NCBI RefSeq assembly: GCF_001625195.1
Contig: NC_054391.1
Location: forward strand, 9,066,552-9,130,551
Direction: 5' to 3'
Length of the DNA: 64,000 nt
DNA from: Drechmeria coniospora
Taxonomy: Eukaryota; Ascomycota; Sordariomycetes; Hypocreales; Ophiocordycipitaceae
The translations under genes and the position numbers were made by a program. This document shows positions 1 through 10,897 of this stretch, in pieces. The notes beneath the pieces were generated by a model. It was given only the letters and a program-made list of their open reading frames with translations, ran no database searches and was not told the origin of the DNA. Positions within the stretch are counted from its first letter, which is position 1, and every line of letters starts with the position of its first letter.

Positions 1-2123
1 CTCCCATGCTCAACCGTCTTGGGAAGGGGGAGGGGTGTTCGGCAACCATGGCTTGGTGCTCAGTGGACGCGAGGCCCATGGACGAGCGGGTTAGGGGATC
101 CACAGCAGTATGTCGGCTATCTCCAATGTCACCCTTGCTTGAGCTGATCCCCCCCAGAACCGTAGCTCCGGGATGTCTTTGGCCAGCCGTGTTGGGAATG
201 GAAGAGACAGGTCGAATAAATCAGATATATGACTTATCCGAACGGGCTCCCAAGAGCGTAGCGGCGCCTGCATGTGTTCAGGTACAGATGTACGAGCACC
301 GCTTCCCACCTCGGACTCGGCCCAGGCTAGTTGCGCCTGACCACCGCTGTGACTTGTGACGGCGGAAGTTGGACACTTGCTGCGCCGGCTCGCTGCTGGT
401 ATTAGTAGTGGCATGCAGGGTACGCAGCTGGACCGCAGCTGGACCCCGATGGCCAAGCTTGTGCGAGGGAGAACGTATTGCTGCCCGGCGCGGCATCACG
501 ATACGTACTGCGCGCAAGCCGCAGGATCATGGCCGAGCGTTGGCGACGCCCCTGCAACAGCAACAGTCCGGTACCCACGGATTATTTCGACTCGCACCTC
601 GAGACTCGGCGGTTGCCATCGAAAGTTGGTCGACCTGCGGCGACGGACCCTCCACGACCACCCGTCCGCAGGCGACAGGGTGCGCGAGCGGGCAGGCCAG
701 GGGTCATGTCGAGCAAGGTTTGGGAATGACATCACGAACCATCTGTGCCCGTCGGCTCGCCGCATGACGGAAAGGGCCCAACGTGGGGAGAGCGGCCACG
801 TCGAATAGTCGCGCGGATATTCGCCAAGGCGACGAGGACAAACGCCGTGCGCATCCCTCGACTCGCACCTTGCCTCGAATCCACGTGCATGCGACGTCCC
901 TTGCTTCGTTCCTGGATGCATCCAACATGTCTGCGGAGTTGGACCGGACCTAGATGCCCTCCGACATTGAGACCTACAGAAGCTCGAAACGGGCCTTGCT
1001 TTTTTTCTCCTTCAGGGACCGGAGTCGATGGAAGGCGAGCAATGCACGAGTTGATGCGTGCTGCGGTGCCGACGGCTGGCAAGTTGAGGACCCCTGTCCG
1101 CTCGCCATTGGGAGCTGCAGGAGGAAGGAAGTAGCCGAGCAATGTCATGGTTTGCGCAGTGGACCGTTATCGGTTTCCCTCGGTGAGATATCGCTGTCTC
1201 ACACACGAACGATGTTTGGCCAGGAAATTTGCCATCGTCTCCATTCCAGGAAAGCCCCCATTCCATGGCGGACGTCGTGGAAGCATGAGAAAGTCGCAGG
1301 TACCGGCGGCGAGCGATGATGGCTTGGTGCCGCCAGCGCCACCATTAGCACGCAAACCAGCGAGGTGCCGGGGCGGACCAGGACTGGCATGGCTGCCTCT
1401 TACTCGTGGTAATTGCGGCCGCCGCTCTCACGTACGAACCAGATGCGAAGGCGAGAATTCCAACCGGACGCGTGGAGTACGCGTCTCGTACCTTGGGGCC
1501 AACTTTTGAGACCGGTAGACTTGCGGCGTGGTGTGTAGGACTGATCATGGACGGCAGTAGCGTTTCCCCTGGCGTCGCAGCTCGCTCCTCGCTGTCTTTC
1601 GGTGCTCCCAGTGCCGCTTGGTGCCTGCATCGGTTGGTGTCAGAACCTGTCTGGGATGGCCTGCACTAATGGAATAGTTGACATGCCTCCCCGCAAGTAC
1701 TCGTATGCTGGACTCGCACTCGTTGGCAGTGCAATGCCGAGTGCACGTAGAGTGCATGTACCGTACCGTACTGTACTGTACTGTACTCGGTACTCCCTAC
1801 TCCGTTGTCCTGCTCACTCCATCTTTTTCGTACCGAGTACGGAGACGTCTGCTCGTTTGCCTGTCTGAGCTGCGGCCAGTTTGCGACCCCCGGTCGAGCG
1901 GTGACGGACCACTGATGCGAGGAGCTGAGAAGCGGGCCTCGGCAGCGACCGTTCATGCAGGCATCTTGCCGGTCTAGCAGGAGGCTCCACAGCATCTAGG
2001 AAGCATCAGCATCAGTGACTGCCAAGCAGTGAACGGCACAGAGCGTGCCAGCCTGACACCTCCCCTGCCACTCCTCGGGGCCGCCTGGCAGCTTGTGTGG
2101 TGTGATCCGAACCTGCCACTGGA

Positions 2124-2250
2124 TGCCTGGTGCCTGGTGCCTGGTGCCTGGTGGCTCGTCCTGACGGTGGTGTCCTCGAGACTTGGCTGGCCGTAGCATC
2201 CTGCTTCATCTTCTCCGAGCGGGTGGTGTGGTGTGGTGTGGTGTGGTGTG
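2124..2250. repeat. Two short tandem repeats (TGCCTGG and GGTGT units)
   Basis: A 7-base unit TGCCTGG is repeated about four times at 2124-2152. A 5-base GGTGT unit is repeated about five times at 2223-2250. Both are simple microsatellite-type arrays in non-coding DNA. Confidence 0.85.
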
Positions 2251-2993
2251 CCTAGCGGCAGGTCGAGCAGAGGCACGGCGGCATCGACTGGATTGCTGGA
2301 GCCAGAGTATCGGTGCCCTCGACCGAAATGCGGCGCCCGCTATTGCCGGCTGCCATGCGGTACCTCACGGGTAGCCCCATCGTCGGCCGGTCTGGAGTCG
2401 GCATGGATTCGCATGGGGCTGAACGGATGCTGCGGTTGAGGAGGGAGTATTGGAGGCTTGGGGCAGAGCTCGAATGTAGCTCAAAGGTAGGACTAGCTTG
2501 GGGTGTGGGAGTGATGACCGTCCTGGGCGTGCCGTGACGGTGCCGTCTGGCCACCCAACCCAACCCTCTTCGGGTGGTGGCCAGTGCTCACCAACCAACA
2601 AGCCAAGCCGCAGGGGCGGACGAGCTCCGTAAGGTGGTTGCGTACACCTGCCCGCACCAGTCCGCACCAGCGCTCGTACCCGTTCTCGCCGTACTCGGTA
2701 CACAGGTCGGTACCTGGACAGATCGGTCTGTCGAGGTACCGTTTGCCGGCTGTGCTAGGGGACTGTACTGCAAGTGGTGGCATGAGAAGAGGCACGACAA
2801 GGTACTCGCTCCGGTACACTGTACCTGTACTCCGTACGGCGCACCCAGATAGATGGCCCCTTCCTCTGTCCATCCTCTCGTCCCACTCCCCCTCCCTCAC
2901 AGTCAGGGCAGGCGGCGGGCAGGCATGATGCATCGCACCTCACGCCTTGACCTTGTTGCTTCCCGCCCTTTTTCACACCTCACCCCATCCTCC

Positions 2994-3110
2994 TCCACCA
3001 TGGCTCACTCCTCCACCATGGCTCACTCCTCCACCTATGGCTCACTCCTCCACCATGGCTCGCTCCTCCACCATGGCTCACTCCTCCGCCTTGGCTCACT
3101 CCTCCACCAC
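2994..3110. repeat. 18-bp minisatellite (CCATGGCTCACTCCTCCA unit)
   Basis: About six imperfect copies of an 18-base unit lie head to tail, ending in a short CCA run. Because the unit is a multiple of three, the array leaves open frames encoding repeated Met-Ala-His-Ser-Ser-Thr, but nothing around it looks like a gene. I treat it as a non-coding minisatellite. Confidence 0.85.
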
Positions 3111-4061
3111 CACCACCACCGGCCAGCGGGCCCCTCCATGCGCCCTACGTCTTGTCCGCATGTCCTGGCGTGCGGCGTACTCGAATGTACACGCATCTGT
3201 CTCCGTCGACGGTCGATGCCAGCCGGCCGGCCTCTCGCCAGCGGGGACGTTGTAGCCTTTGTTTCTTTTCAGCAAACGCCCGTCCACTCGAGCGCCCCGG
3301 CCTACAGTCGATGCTGGATGGAGAAGCCACGGTGCTCGCCCGTTCCCGATTGTCCACATCTCGAGGGCAGAGAGCCACGGCGACTCTGGATCAAAGAATG
3401 CCACGAAGCAGGAATGACTGGCTCGAGCGGATAGGTCATCGCCTTCACGACGACTATAATTATGCGAGTCACTCGGCTCCCTCCCCGGCATCCGTCCGTA
3501 TGAGTGAGAGTCGAGGTCGTTTCACCACGGCTGCCATATAGTATTCGGAGCAGCAGTCTGTACCGTCGATAGTCCCGCCCTCCGGTGGAGTCCAAACGAC
3601 CTCCTTGATCGACTTTGGCCCTGGCTCCATCGAGATCTATTGCCTTGCTAACCACAACCTCATGACCCATTCCGTTCTGCCACTAGACCACACCACCTGT
3701 CTCTCGGCGTCTCTCACTCCTCCAGCATCCACCACTAGGTCTCACGATAGGCTAGGGTTGATCTGCACCTGGGATGTCTCAGGCTAGTCGCTCCCCTCCA
3801 CAGCTCATTCCTCCTCTCTGTTATATCTTCAGGGGCGTCCCTCGCGAACAACAAGCATTCCCGACCAGAACCACTCTCGCTTTCTCCCCATCTCACCTCT
3901 TCCATCAACTCCCTCCCGTCTCTTTTTTTTTTGTTCGTCGCAAGTCCAGTCGTCTGCGAAGCATTCAACCACGCCCTTCCTTGCTCGTGGCAACAAACGG
4001 ACCACCGCTCACACGTCTTCTTCTCCCTCTCGAGATATCTCTCCTTCATCTCTTGACCAAC

Positions 4062-5225
4062 ATGCAGTTCGAATCGGATTTTCGGTTCGACATGGACGAT
4101 GGCTTCAGCATGTGCAGCCAGGCCATGTCATGCCCCTCGGCCGGCACGAGCTTCTCCTCCGCCTCGTCGGCCTACGACCCCTTCACCCCCACGTCGAGAC
4201 GGTCGACGCCCAACGAACTATCACTTGACTTTGACGGAGCCTCGTTTGGCGCCTCGGGCCACGCTGACCTCACCTCGCCCGCAAACAACATGACCAAGTA
4301 CATGTTTGGCCCCGTCAAGACGGAGCCCGAGCACATCTCCTTCCCCAACAGCCTGCCGAGCACGCCCATGAAGAAGCTCGACGGCATGGCCACGCCCGAC
4401 TACGAACACATGCTGGACATGAACATGAACTCGCAGCACTCGATGGGCTCAGTCACTCCTTCCGGTCCCTATCCCATGTACACCATCTCACCCCAGACGA
4501 CCATGGGGCCGACGTCCTTTATGATGACGCCCACTCACAGCCTTTCGGGCTCCGAGATGGCCGAGTCCTCCTCCTCTTGGTCATGCGCCAATGACAGCCC
4601 CATTTCATTTTTCCCTCAAAAAAGCCTCGCTCCTCACGACCTGGACGCCGTCGACCTCGAGCGACACTCGGAATCACCCATGGACCGCTACCACCTGCAC
4701 TGCCCACCATCGCCCGGTCGTCTTCGTGCGCACCGCAAGATGATGGTGCACGAAATCCAGCGCAAGACGACGGAGCTGCAACGTGCCCAGATCCGAGCGA
4801 CGACGAGAAAGGTTCCCGGACCCGCGGACAATGCCTCGGTGGACGTGGTTCGCAGAGCCATGTGCAAGTGCGACTACCCCGGTTGCCACAAGGCGTTTCG
4901 TCGCAACGAGCATCTCAAACGCCACAAGCAAACGTGAGTCTCGCCATCCGTCTGACGGTCGAAGACATGACCATCTAACGCGCGCTGCAGCTTCCACGGC
5001 GAAGGACCTAACCGATTCTCGTGCGAGTTTTGCGGCAAGGACCAGTTCAACCGCCAAGACAACCTGAACAATCATCGCAAGCTCCACGCGAGGCCCAACA
5101 GCCGCAACCGCGGTGTCGAGTTCATCCCAGCCGCCGTTCCTGTTATCGAGCAAGAAGAGCGAAGCCGCAAGAGGCGGGCCCCACCCAAATCAAAGACGGC
5201 TGAGAAGCGGGGCGATGATTTCTGA
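4062..5225 (+). CDS. brlA: C2H2 zinc-finger conidiation regulator, BrlA-like
   Basis: Two exons, 4062-4933 and 4991-5225, are separated by a 57-bp GT-AG intron and give 368 residues. The N-terminal ~260 residues are Ser/Thr/Pro/Met-rich and acidic, as in an activation region. The C-terminus has two C2H2 fingers: finger 1 begins CDYPGC and has the C-x4-C-x12-H-x4-H spacing, and finger 2 begins CEFC. A basic tail with RSRKRRAPPKSK follows. The intron interrupts finger 1 just before its last His, and splicing restores it. From memory, this finger pair plus the conserved tail matches BrlA, the nuclear regulator that starts conidiophore development in Aspergillus and conidiation in Hypocreales. 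The Met at 4062 was chosen because the acidic N-terminus begins there. An in-frame ATG at 3774 would add 96 residues that look like untranslated leader. Another conserved C2H2 factor with the same finger pair cannot be excluded. Confidence 0.77.
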
Positions 5226-7792
5226 TGGGAAACACGCTCCGTTGCTTTTGCTCGCCGAATGCGAGATGACGCCCTCTACATTCGGCCTCGGCCCTGGGTG
5301 GGTCTCGATTCGAGACAAAGCCAGTCTTGACGGCGCTGCATTTCAACAACGATAACTGACTCCTCCCCTCTGGCGGTCCACGATGCCGTCAACCCCTACG
5401 CTCCCGGCCCTGCCGAAGCTTCATTTCCGACGGCAGCCTCTCGGCTCTGATGCGTGTCACCGGCTGCACGCGTGCCGGACGCTCCTCATCGTTTCTCTTG
5501 TCAATGATTTTTATTTTCATCGGATGTGCCCTGTATCACATGTTTTGGCGTATTGGCTCTCAGTTTGATGCGGAGACGTTTACTTGTCTCGCGGCCGTGG
5601 AAGGCTGCATTTGATATCCCATGGAGGGAGTGGTGGATTCCGGCGACGACAAGCTCCGCAGCGTCGTGTCGCTGGTGCACTCGGTTGCATGAATCGCGCA
5701 TTGGAAAAAAGTACGATTTGTGGTTAAAAACGAAGGAGACGCGGACGACGACCTACTTCCTGGCTGCCACCTTACTTGGGCCCCTCGGGAGTAGCGGTAA
5801 TGGGTTCTGGAGTGGTGGCGAGTGTATTTTTCGTGCGATGGCAAATCAGTCGCACTGTATCATACCGCCGACTTACAATGTAATCTAGTCTTGGACAGGA
5901 AAAGAAGGTTTCTGTTGACGTTGGAGGGCCAATCATTGGACTTGTGCATGTACGTAGTAACGGCTAGGAGGAGCAGGAAGCAACTCGAAAGACAGGGCAA
6001 TGATGAAAAACATGGCACGCCTCAGATGCACTCCAGATCGAGGAACATGTGTCGGTCTCTCCTCCTGCCACCCATGGCCGTCTCATGCAGCCGCTCCCCA
6101 AGTTCAGCGAGAGACTTGGGGTTGTCTTAGATCTGTCTTTGGAGGCCAAAACAACAGCCGCCGGGGGCGACGGGGTGTGCCATCGCAGGAGACGGACGGT
6201 GGCTGGGGATGGCGTCGAGCGTCCAGGTCTCGGTCAGAATCTTTTCTTTTTGTCACGAAGGGGGGTGGAGAGGAGAGGCTCTTGGGGGGGGCATTTTTAA
6301 CCTGCTCATGATGATGATGCTTTGTCTGCGCGCCATGTGAATGTGCCTCGACACCACCAGGGCCCTGCCAACTGGTACTGTAGGTGATGATGGTAGCGGC
6401 GGCACCAGCGGAGTCGCTGCTTCATGTCGATAGGCGTACTTGCCATGTACTTGCTACTTACATAAGTAGGCACCTATTTTCGCATGTGGTCGTCGGCTGC
6501 CAAGATAGCGCCTAGCAGTGATTGGCATGGCACTAACATGACAGCTGTAGGAAATGATGCGCCTAGCGTCACGTCGATCATGGGCAACTTATCTCGACGA
6601 CATTGCCGCCCGGAAGTTAAACGCCACATGAAGTAGGCAGGGACGTCGAAAGGATAGTTTTTCGTCTTGCCAATGGCAGGGGAAGCAATGGGGGCCACCA
6701 GGACGGTGATGGTGCCAGCCTGCCATGACGGAGGGCTTTGTCACCAGCACGGTCAGTAATACAGTCAGTGACTTGACAAAAGTGACGGTTCAGGTTTGGT
6801 AGCGCTGCTCCTACAAATTGAATGGATATTTTTGCCACCCCACTGTAGCAGCGACCACGAACGTGGGGTCGGCTGCGGCGTACAGCGCTGTGCTTGGCTA
6901 CGGTACTGGTACTGTAATACTTACTACTGTAGGTACCTACTGTATGTGTACTCCATACACCTTCCTGCATGTACCTTGTAATACTCGGTCACTTGCGGGC
7001 AGGTACAGTATAAGTACCTACTCAAGTACTCCGTACACGTGCCGGCATATGCTCAGAGGTAATAGAAGCACAACACCACAAAGCACAGAAGACTCCGCAA
7101 CTGCCTGTATATCTGGTGCTCACTTGTATAATGCTTTCTTCTTGTGCTGTTCTTGTACCCGCCTGTGATAAGCGAGTCTACATCTTGGTCGTCCTTGATG
7201 CTTAGGGTCTGTGCGGCCAGCCATGGTGCGGCCGGCCATTTCTCCGACGGCCAAGCAGATGGTGCTAATTCATGGCTACCGATCTTCTTGTGGGTTTGTC
7301 GTACGAGTTGCGAACATGCTGCCCAAGAAGGTTGCATCCATGGCGTTTCCCACACGCATCATGGCACAGCACGGAGTGTACGCAACACACCATGGCCGGC
7401 CGCATACGAACATTCTGTGCTTTGTGCGCAGTTGGAAAAGAAACGGGCTCGTGACGGCGCATGACGGAGGTCGCGCTCGGGTGCCCGTTCGTGTCGAGGG
7501 GGGCGACGCATGCTGAGGCATTGTGCATGTAGAAACATCCTGCGCGCACGACCACGAGTGCATACACTTACAGTACACCTACTTGTGCAACTACAGTGCA
7601 TGCAGCATCACGGTGCAAGGGCCATGTGGAACAAAGTGGTATCGGCACCGTCAAACACATGCAATGGGCCCGGCCGGGCTACCCCTCCATCGGCAACTAC
7701 CCGACCTCGTCGGCCGTCTGGGTTGGGGACGGAAAGCGGAAAAAAAAACAAGGCTGCGATGGCGAGGCGATATGGCGTATGGTGCGTACTAG

Positions 7793-7860
7793 TGAGGGGA
7801 GGAGGAGTAGCGGGGAGGGGAGGGAGGGGAGGGAGGGGAGGGAGGGGAGGGAGGCGGGGG
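7793..7860 (+). repeat. G-rich GGGGAGGGA tandem array
   Basis: A run of GGGGAGGGA units, with many tracts of three or four G separated by single A, fills this stretch of the + strand. Sequences of this type can form G-quadruplexes. It lies in non-coding DNA. Confidence 0.8.
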
Positions 7861-8429
7861 TGTTGGCAAGGCAAGGTAGGGTATGGTAGGCGGTATTAGC
7901 GGTGATCCGTCGCGCGGCTGGCGTCCCCTCTGCGTCTGTGATGATGCTCTGTTGCATTTTGCATCGGCGGGGAGCGATTCGATCGGAAGCGCCGGCGACA
8001 AGATCCGGCCAGAGGCAGGACTCGCTGGTGCCGTCGATAGTTTGGGCCGTCGCTGCCATCCGCCCAAGTACTGTACTTGCGTCGCTAGTTGATTGCCGGT
8101 TGGGCCCGGGCCAGGCTGATCTGGTGAGGTGATTCATAACCGTCCGACGATGGAGAGAACGGGGCGGTGCCTGCTAATCGTGCGACCATGACCATGTAAT
8201 CGGCGACATTTCCATTGCGCGACTCGACCGGTAGACGGGAGCTGAGGCGGGCGGCGTCGGGGTGTCGGGAGAGCAAGTGCTGAATCGGATGCAGGCGTTG
8301 CCGTCGCGTCCAGGTCGAGACCATGTTTAATTTGGCAGACGATGCGCGCCCAGGAGCCCCTCGCCTGATGTGGGCTGGCAGGAGTCGAGCGGGCAGGCGG
8401 GACGCTTGGACGGGTCGATGGCTCGAGCT

Positions 8430-8515
8430 GGGGGAGGGGGATGGAGATGGATGGAGATGGATGGAGATGGATGGAGATGGAGATGACGAGATGAGATGAG
8501 ATGAGATGAGATGGT
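8430..8515. repeat. GATGGA and GATGA microsatellites
   Basis: GATGGATGGA-type units with an 11- to 12-base period are followed directly by about five ATGAG units. This is simple-sequence DNA. Confidence 0.8.
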
Positions 8516-8740
8516 GCGGGGGTTTGGGATGGGTTGGGCGTGCATGGTGCGGGGGTTTGAACGAGGTGTGCGCCGTAGACTGCTAGGCACCGCACCTAGC
8601 ACCAACACTACTACGTAGTACGGAGTAGCGCTCCGAAGTGCCGCTACAGCCGGCACCTGGTAGGTGTGTGCACTGTGGATGTGAGCAAGTGTTCCATACA
8701 AGTACTTGCATGTGTTACTTGCCAGGTACTAGGTACGTAT

Positions 8741-8920
8741 CTGCGAGCAAGCACAGGTGCAGCACTGTAGTTGTGCTTTCTGCGAGCAAGCAGAGGTGTA
8801 GTACTGTAGTTTTACTTTCTGCGAGCAAGCAGAGGTGCAGCACTGTAGTTGGGGTGCAGTACTGTAGTTGTGCTTTTCTGCGAGCAAGCAGAACTGTAAT
8901 TAGTTGTACTTTTCCGCGAC
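8741..8920. repeat. 39-bp tandem repeat
   Basis: The word CTGCGAGCAAGCA recurs at 8741, 8780, 8819 and 8878. The unit is therefore 39 bp, with an internal ~20-bp duplication in the third copy. Each unit contains a GCAGCACTGTAGTTG-like segment. No coding function is visible. Confidence 0.85.
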
Positions 8921-9696
8921 CAAGTCGCTGCACGGCACTCATCATCCAGCGAGTACCTGCAGGTACTCCGTACAGAGGCTCCAGTACGGCACGGTGCCGT
9001 GGGCCTGACGCGGCGACCCCTGGAGCGCTGGAGCTGGTGCGCCGTGGCGCTGTGGGGTAGCGGCGGCGTCTCGTCCCAGCTGGAAGAGCTTGCGACCCCG
9101 ACCTGCTCGCCTCGACTCGTCGTGGCCCAGCATGCAGCCGACCACCATGGCCAGGCACGAGCCTGCCGTACCACCATCTCGTCGGCCTTCGTGGAGCGGA
9201 GCGGGAGCGGAGGGTGCAATCCAGGCCCGTGCTGTTGGTAACGGCAGACCCTGACAAGGTCCCGTTTCCGCCGGCCCCTACGGCCTCGTGGCCTAGCCGT
9301 GGCAGCATTTGCGTCGCTCGCACAGGCACCAACCAGCCGATGGGAGTGCTCCCCTGCTTACGGCACATGGTAATCAACACTGTACTTGCTGCCGCCTCGG
9401 GTACGGAGTATGAGGCACCTACCTAGCCACCAATAATGACGGGAATATCCTCATAGGTGCTGCATGCATTGCTCCGTAGTTGTGAAGCGCCGTCGGCGAC
9501 GATGGGACATGTCTGACCGTTCGCCGTAGGGGACGTCTGGCGGAGTGCCGCTGAGCGACGCCGCTGAAAAGACGCGGCCAAGCGGCGGGCCCATGACGGC
9601 TGGCGTGGTGCCGCGTCGATCAACGGCTACGACATTGTCTTCCAAACCAAGCGAAGTGCCTACTCCGTACTTGACGCATCTTCCTCTGGTCGCCGA

Positions 9697-9735
9697 CCGT
9701 CCCCGTCGTCCCCGTCGTCCCCGTCGTCCCCTCGT
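9697..9735. repeat. 9-bp CCCCGTCGT repeat
   Basis: Three to four exact CCCCGTCGT units end in a degenerate copy. It is a short minisatellite in non-coding sequence. Confidence 0.75.
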
Positions 9736-10897
9736 CCCCGCCCGAGCCAGCCTGCGTCCGAACTGGGTGGTGGCCAGAAATGAGCCAGTGTCCATTTCGG
9801 CGAGGCAGCGGTTCGAATAGGCAAGCCGTAATTTCACTTGGCTCTGGCGCCTTGCTGCACTCGTCCCAGCTACCGCTAGCACGCTGTATTTCCTGTTGGT
9901 GGCCGTGCTGTGGCCTGCCTGCCCCTGCTCCCTGCCGCCTCGCTGACGCATCACGCGCTTGCCTCCTCTCGCTTCGTCTTGCCACCCCTGCCGCCATGCT
10001 CCAAACGAGCTTTTTTTTTCCTTCTTCCTTCATGCCGCATCGCCAGCGCTGGCGCGAACGACTCGTCGCCTTATCTCGTCGCCGCCCGCCCGCCATCCTC
10101 TCCCTCCCTTGGCCTGCGCCGTCGCAGTCGGCACTCCCCTCGTCGGCATTCGGAAAAGCTGTCTCGGACACGCCGTCCCCCTCCCACGACCAACGGGCAA
10201 GGTCCCCTCAGCTGCCGAGACCGCTAGCTCCAGCGTGTCGTGGGTGCGTGGATGCCCATCGCCACCGTCTCGACCGGCTCGTGCTGCGAAAGCCCGTCGT
10301 TGGCTTAGCCCCGGCGTCGGAGCCGTTCTTGATCGGCCGCTGATCGAGGCCAGTCCGTGCTGGATCGTCGCCTCGCCGTTGCAAAACTCGCTCTCGCCAC
10401 CCCTCCCTCCAGCTTGCCCCCTCCCCCCTCCTCCCTCCTCCAGGTCCCCAACCAGCGACCCCAGTGGCGAGTCCGGTGACCAGTCCAGTCCTCGGCCCCG
10501 GCACGGACACGTACCACTGCGCTTGGCATCAGCGTCGGAATCTTGCTTTTGCCTGCCTGCCGTGGCTATTTTCGCCATCGCTTACGCATCGCCGTCGGTT
10601 ACGCAGACAAAGCCCGCCAGGCGTGGACGGTGCACCTGCCTCCAGCCTGCTCTCGCCCGAAGCATCGCCCCTGCCCCTCCTCGTCTGCCTCGCTGCCTCC
10701 TGCCACCGGGGGTGCGAGGCTGGCCGGGCAAGGAAGGCACCTCTTGCCTCCCTAGCAGCTTCCTGCCGTGGCTCCCGAAAGGTGGGGCAGGTCCGTCGCC
10801 GACTTTCTTCCGTTCCGTACCCTTCGGCACCCCGGCACCCTTCCGGTTCCGACGCCAACCCCGACGCCGCCCGAGGTTGCCGTCGACTCCGCCGCCC

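Larger units (their letters stand above)
1..4061. other. Gene-free region upstream of the BrlA-like gene
   Basis: No convincing gene is seen. Open frames are short, overlap on both strands and lack recognisable domains. The region holds small tandem repeats (listed separately), a short GTAC-rich patch near 1750-1845 and another near 2690-2840. The last ~300 bases before the BrlA-like start are pyrimidine-rich, as is common in fungal promoters and leaders, and contain an upstream in-frame ATG at 3774. The region probably includes the regulatory and untranslated 5' sequence of the gene at 4062. That role is inferred from position only. Confidence 0.6.
5226..10897. other. Gene-free, repeat-bearing region
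   Basis: No gene could be supported on either strand in 5.6 kb. The first part is probably the 3' untranslated region of the BrlA-like gene. GTAC-rich patches occur around 6440-6480, 6890-7045 and 8590-8960, with a G-rich array at 7793-7860 and tandem repeats at 8430-8515, 8741-8920 and 9697-9735. The last ~940 bases (9959-10897) are C/T-rich and stay open in the frame of the following F-box-like gene, but have no recognisable protein content. Confidence 0.55.

Noticed and set aside
2853..3434. 193-codon frame across the CCATGGCTCACTCCTCCA minisatellite
   Set aside because: It is repeat-driven with no conserved content outside the array.
9800..9830. GGTTCGAAT resembling a tRNA T-arm
   Set aside because: No matching A-box, acceptor stem or anticodon arm could be folded around it.
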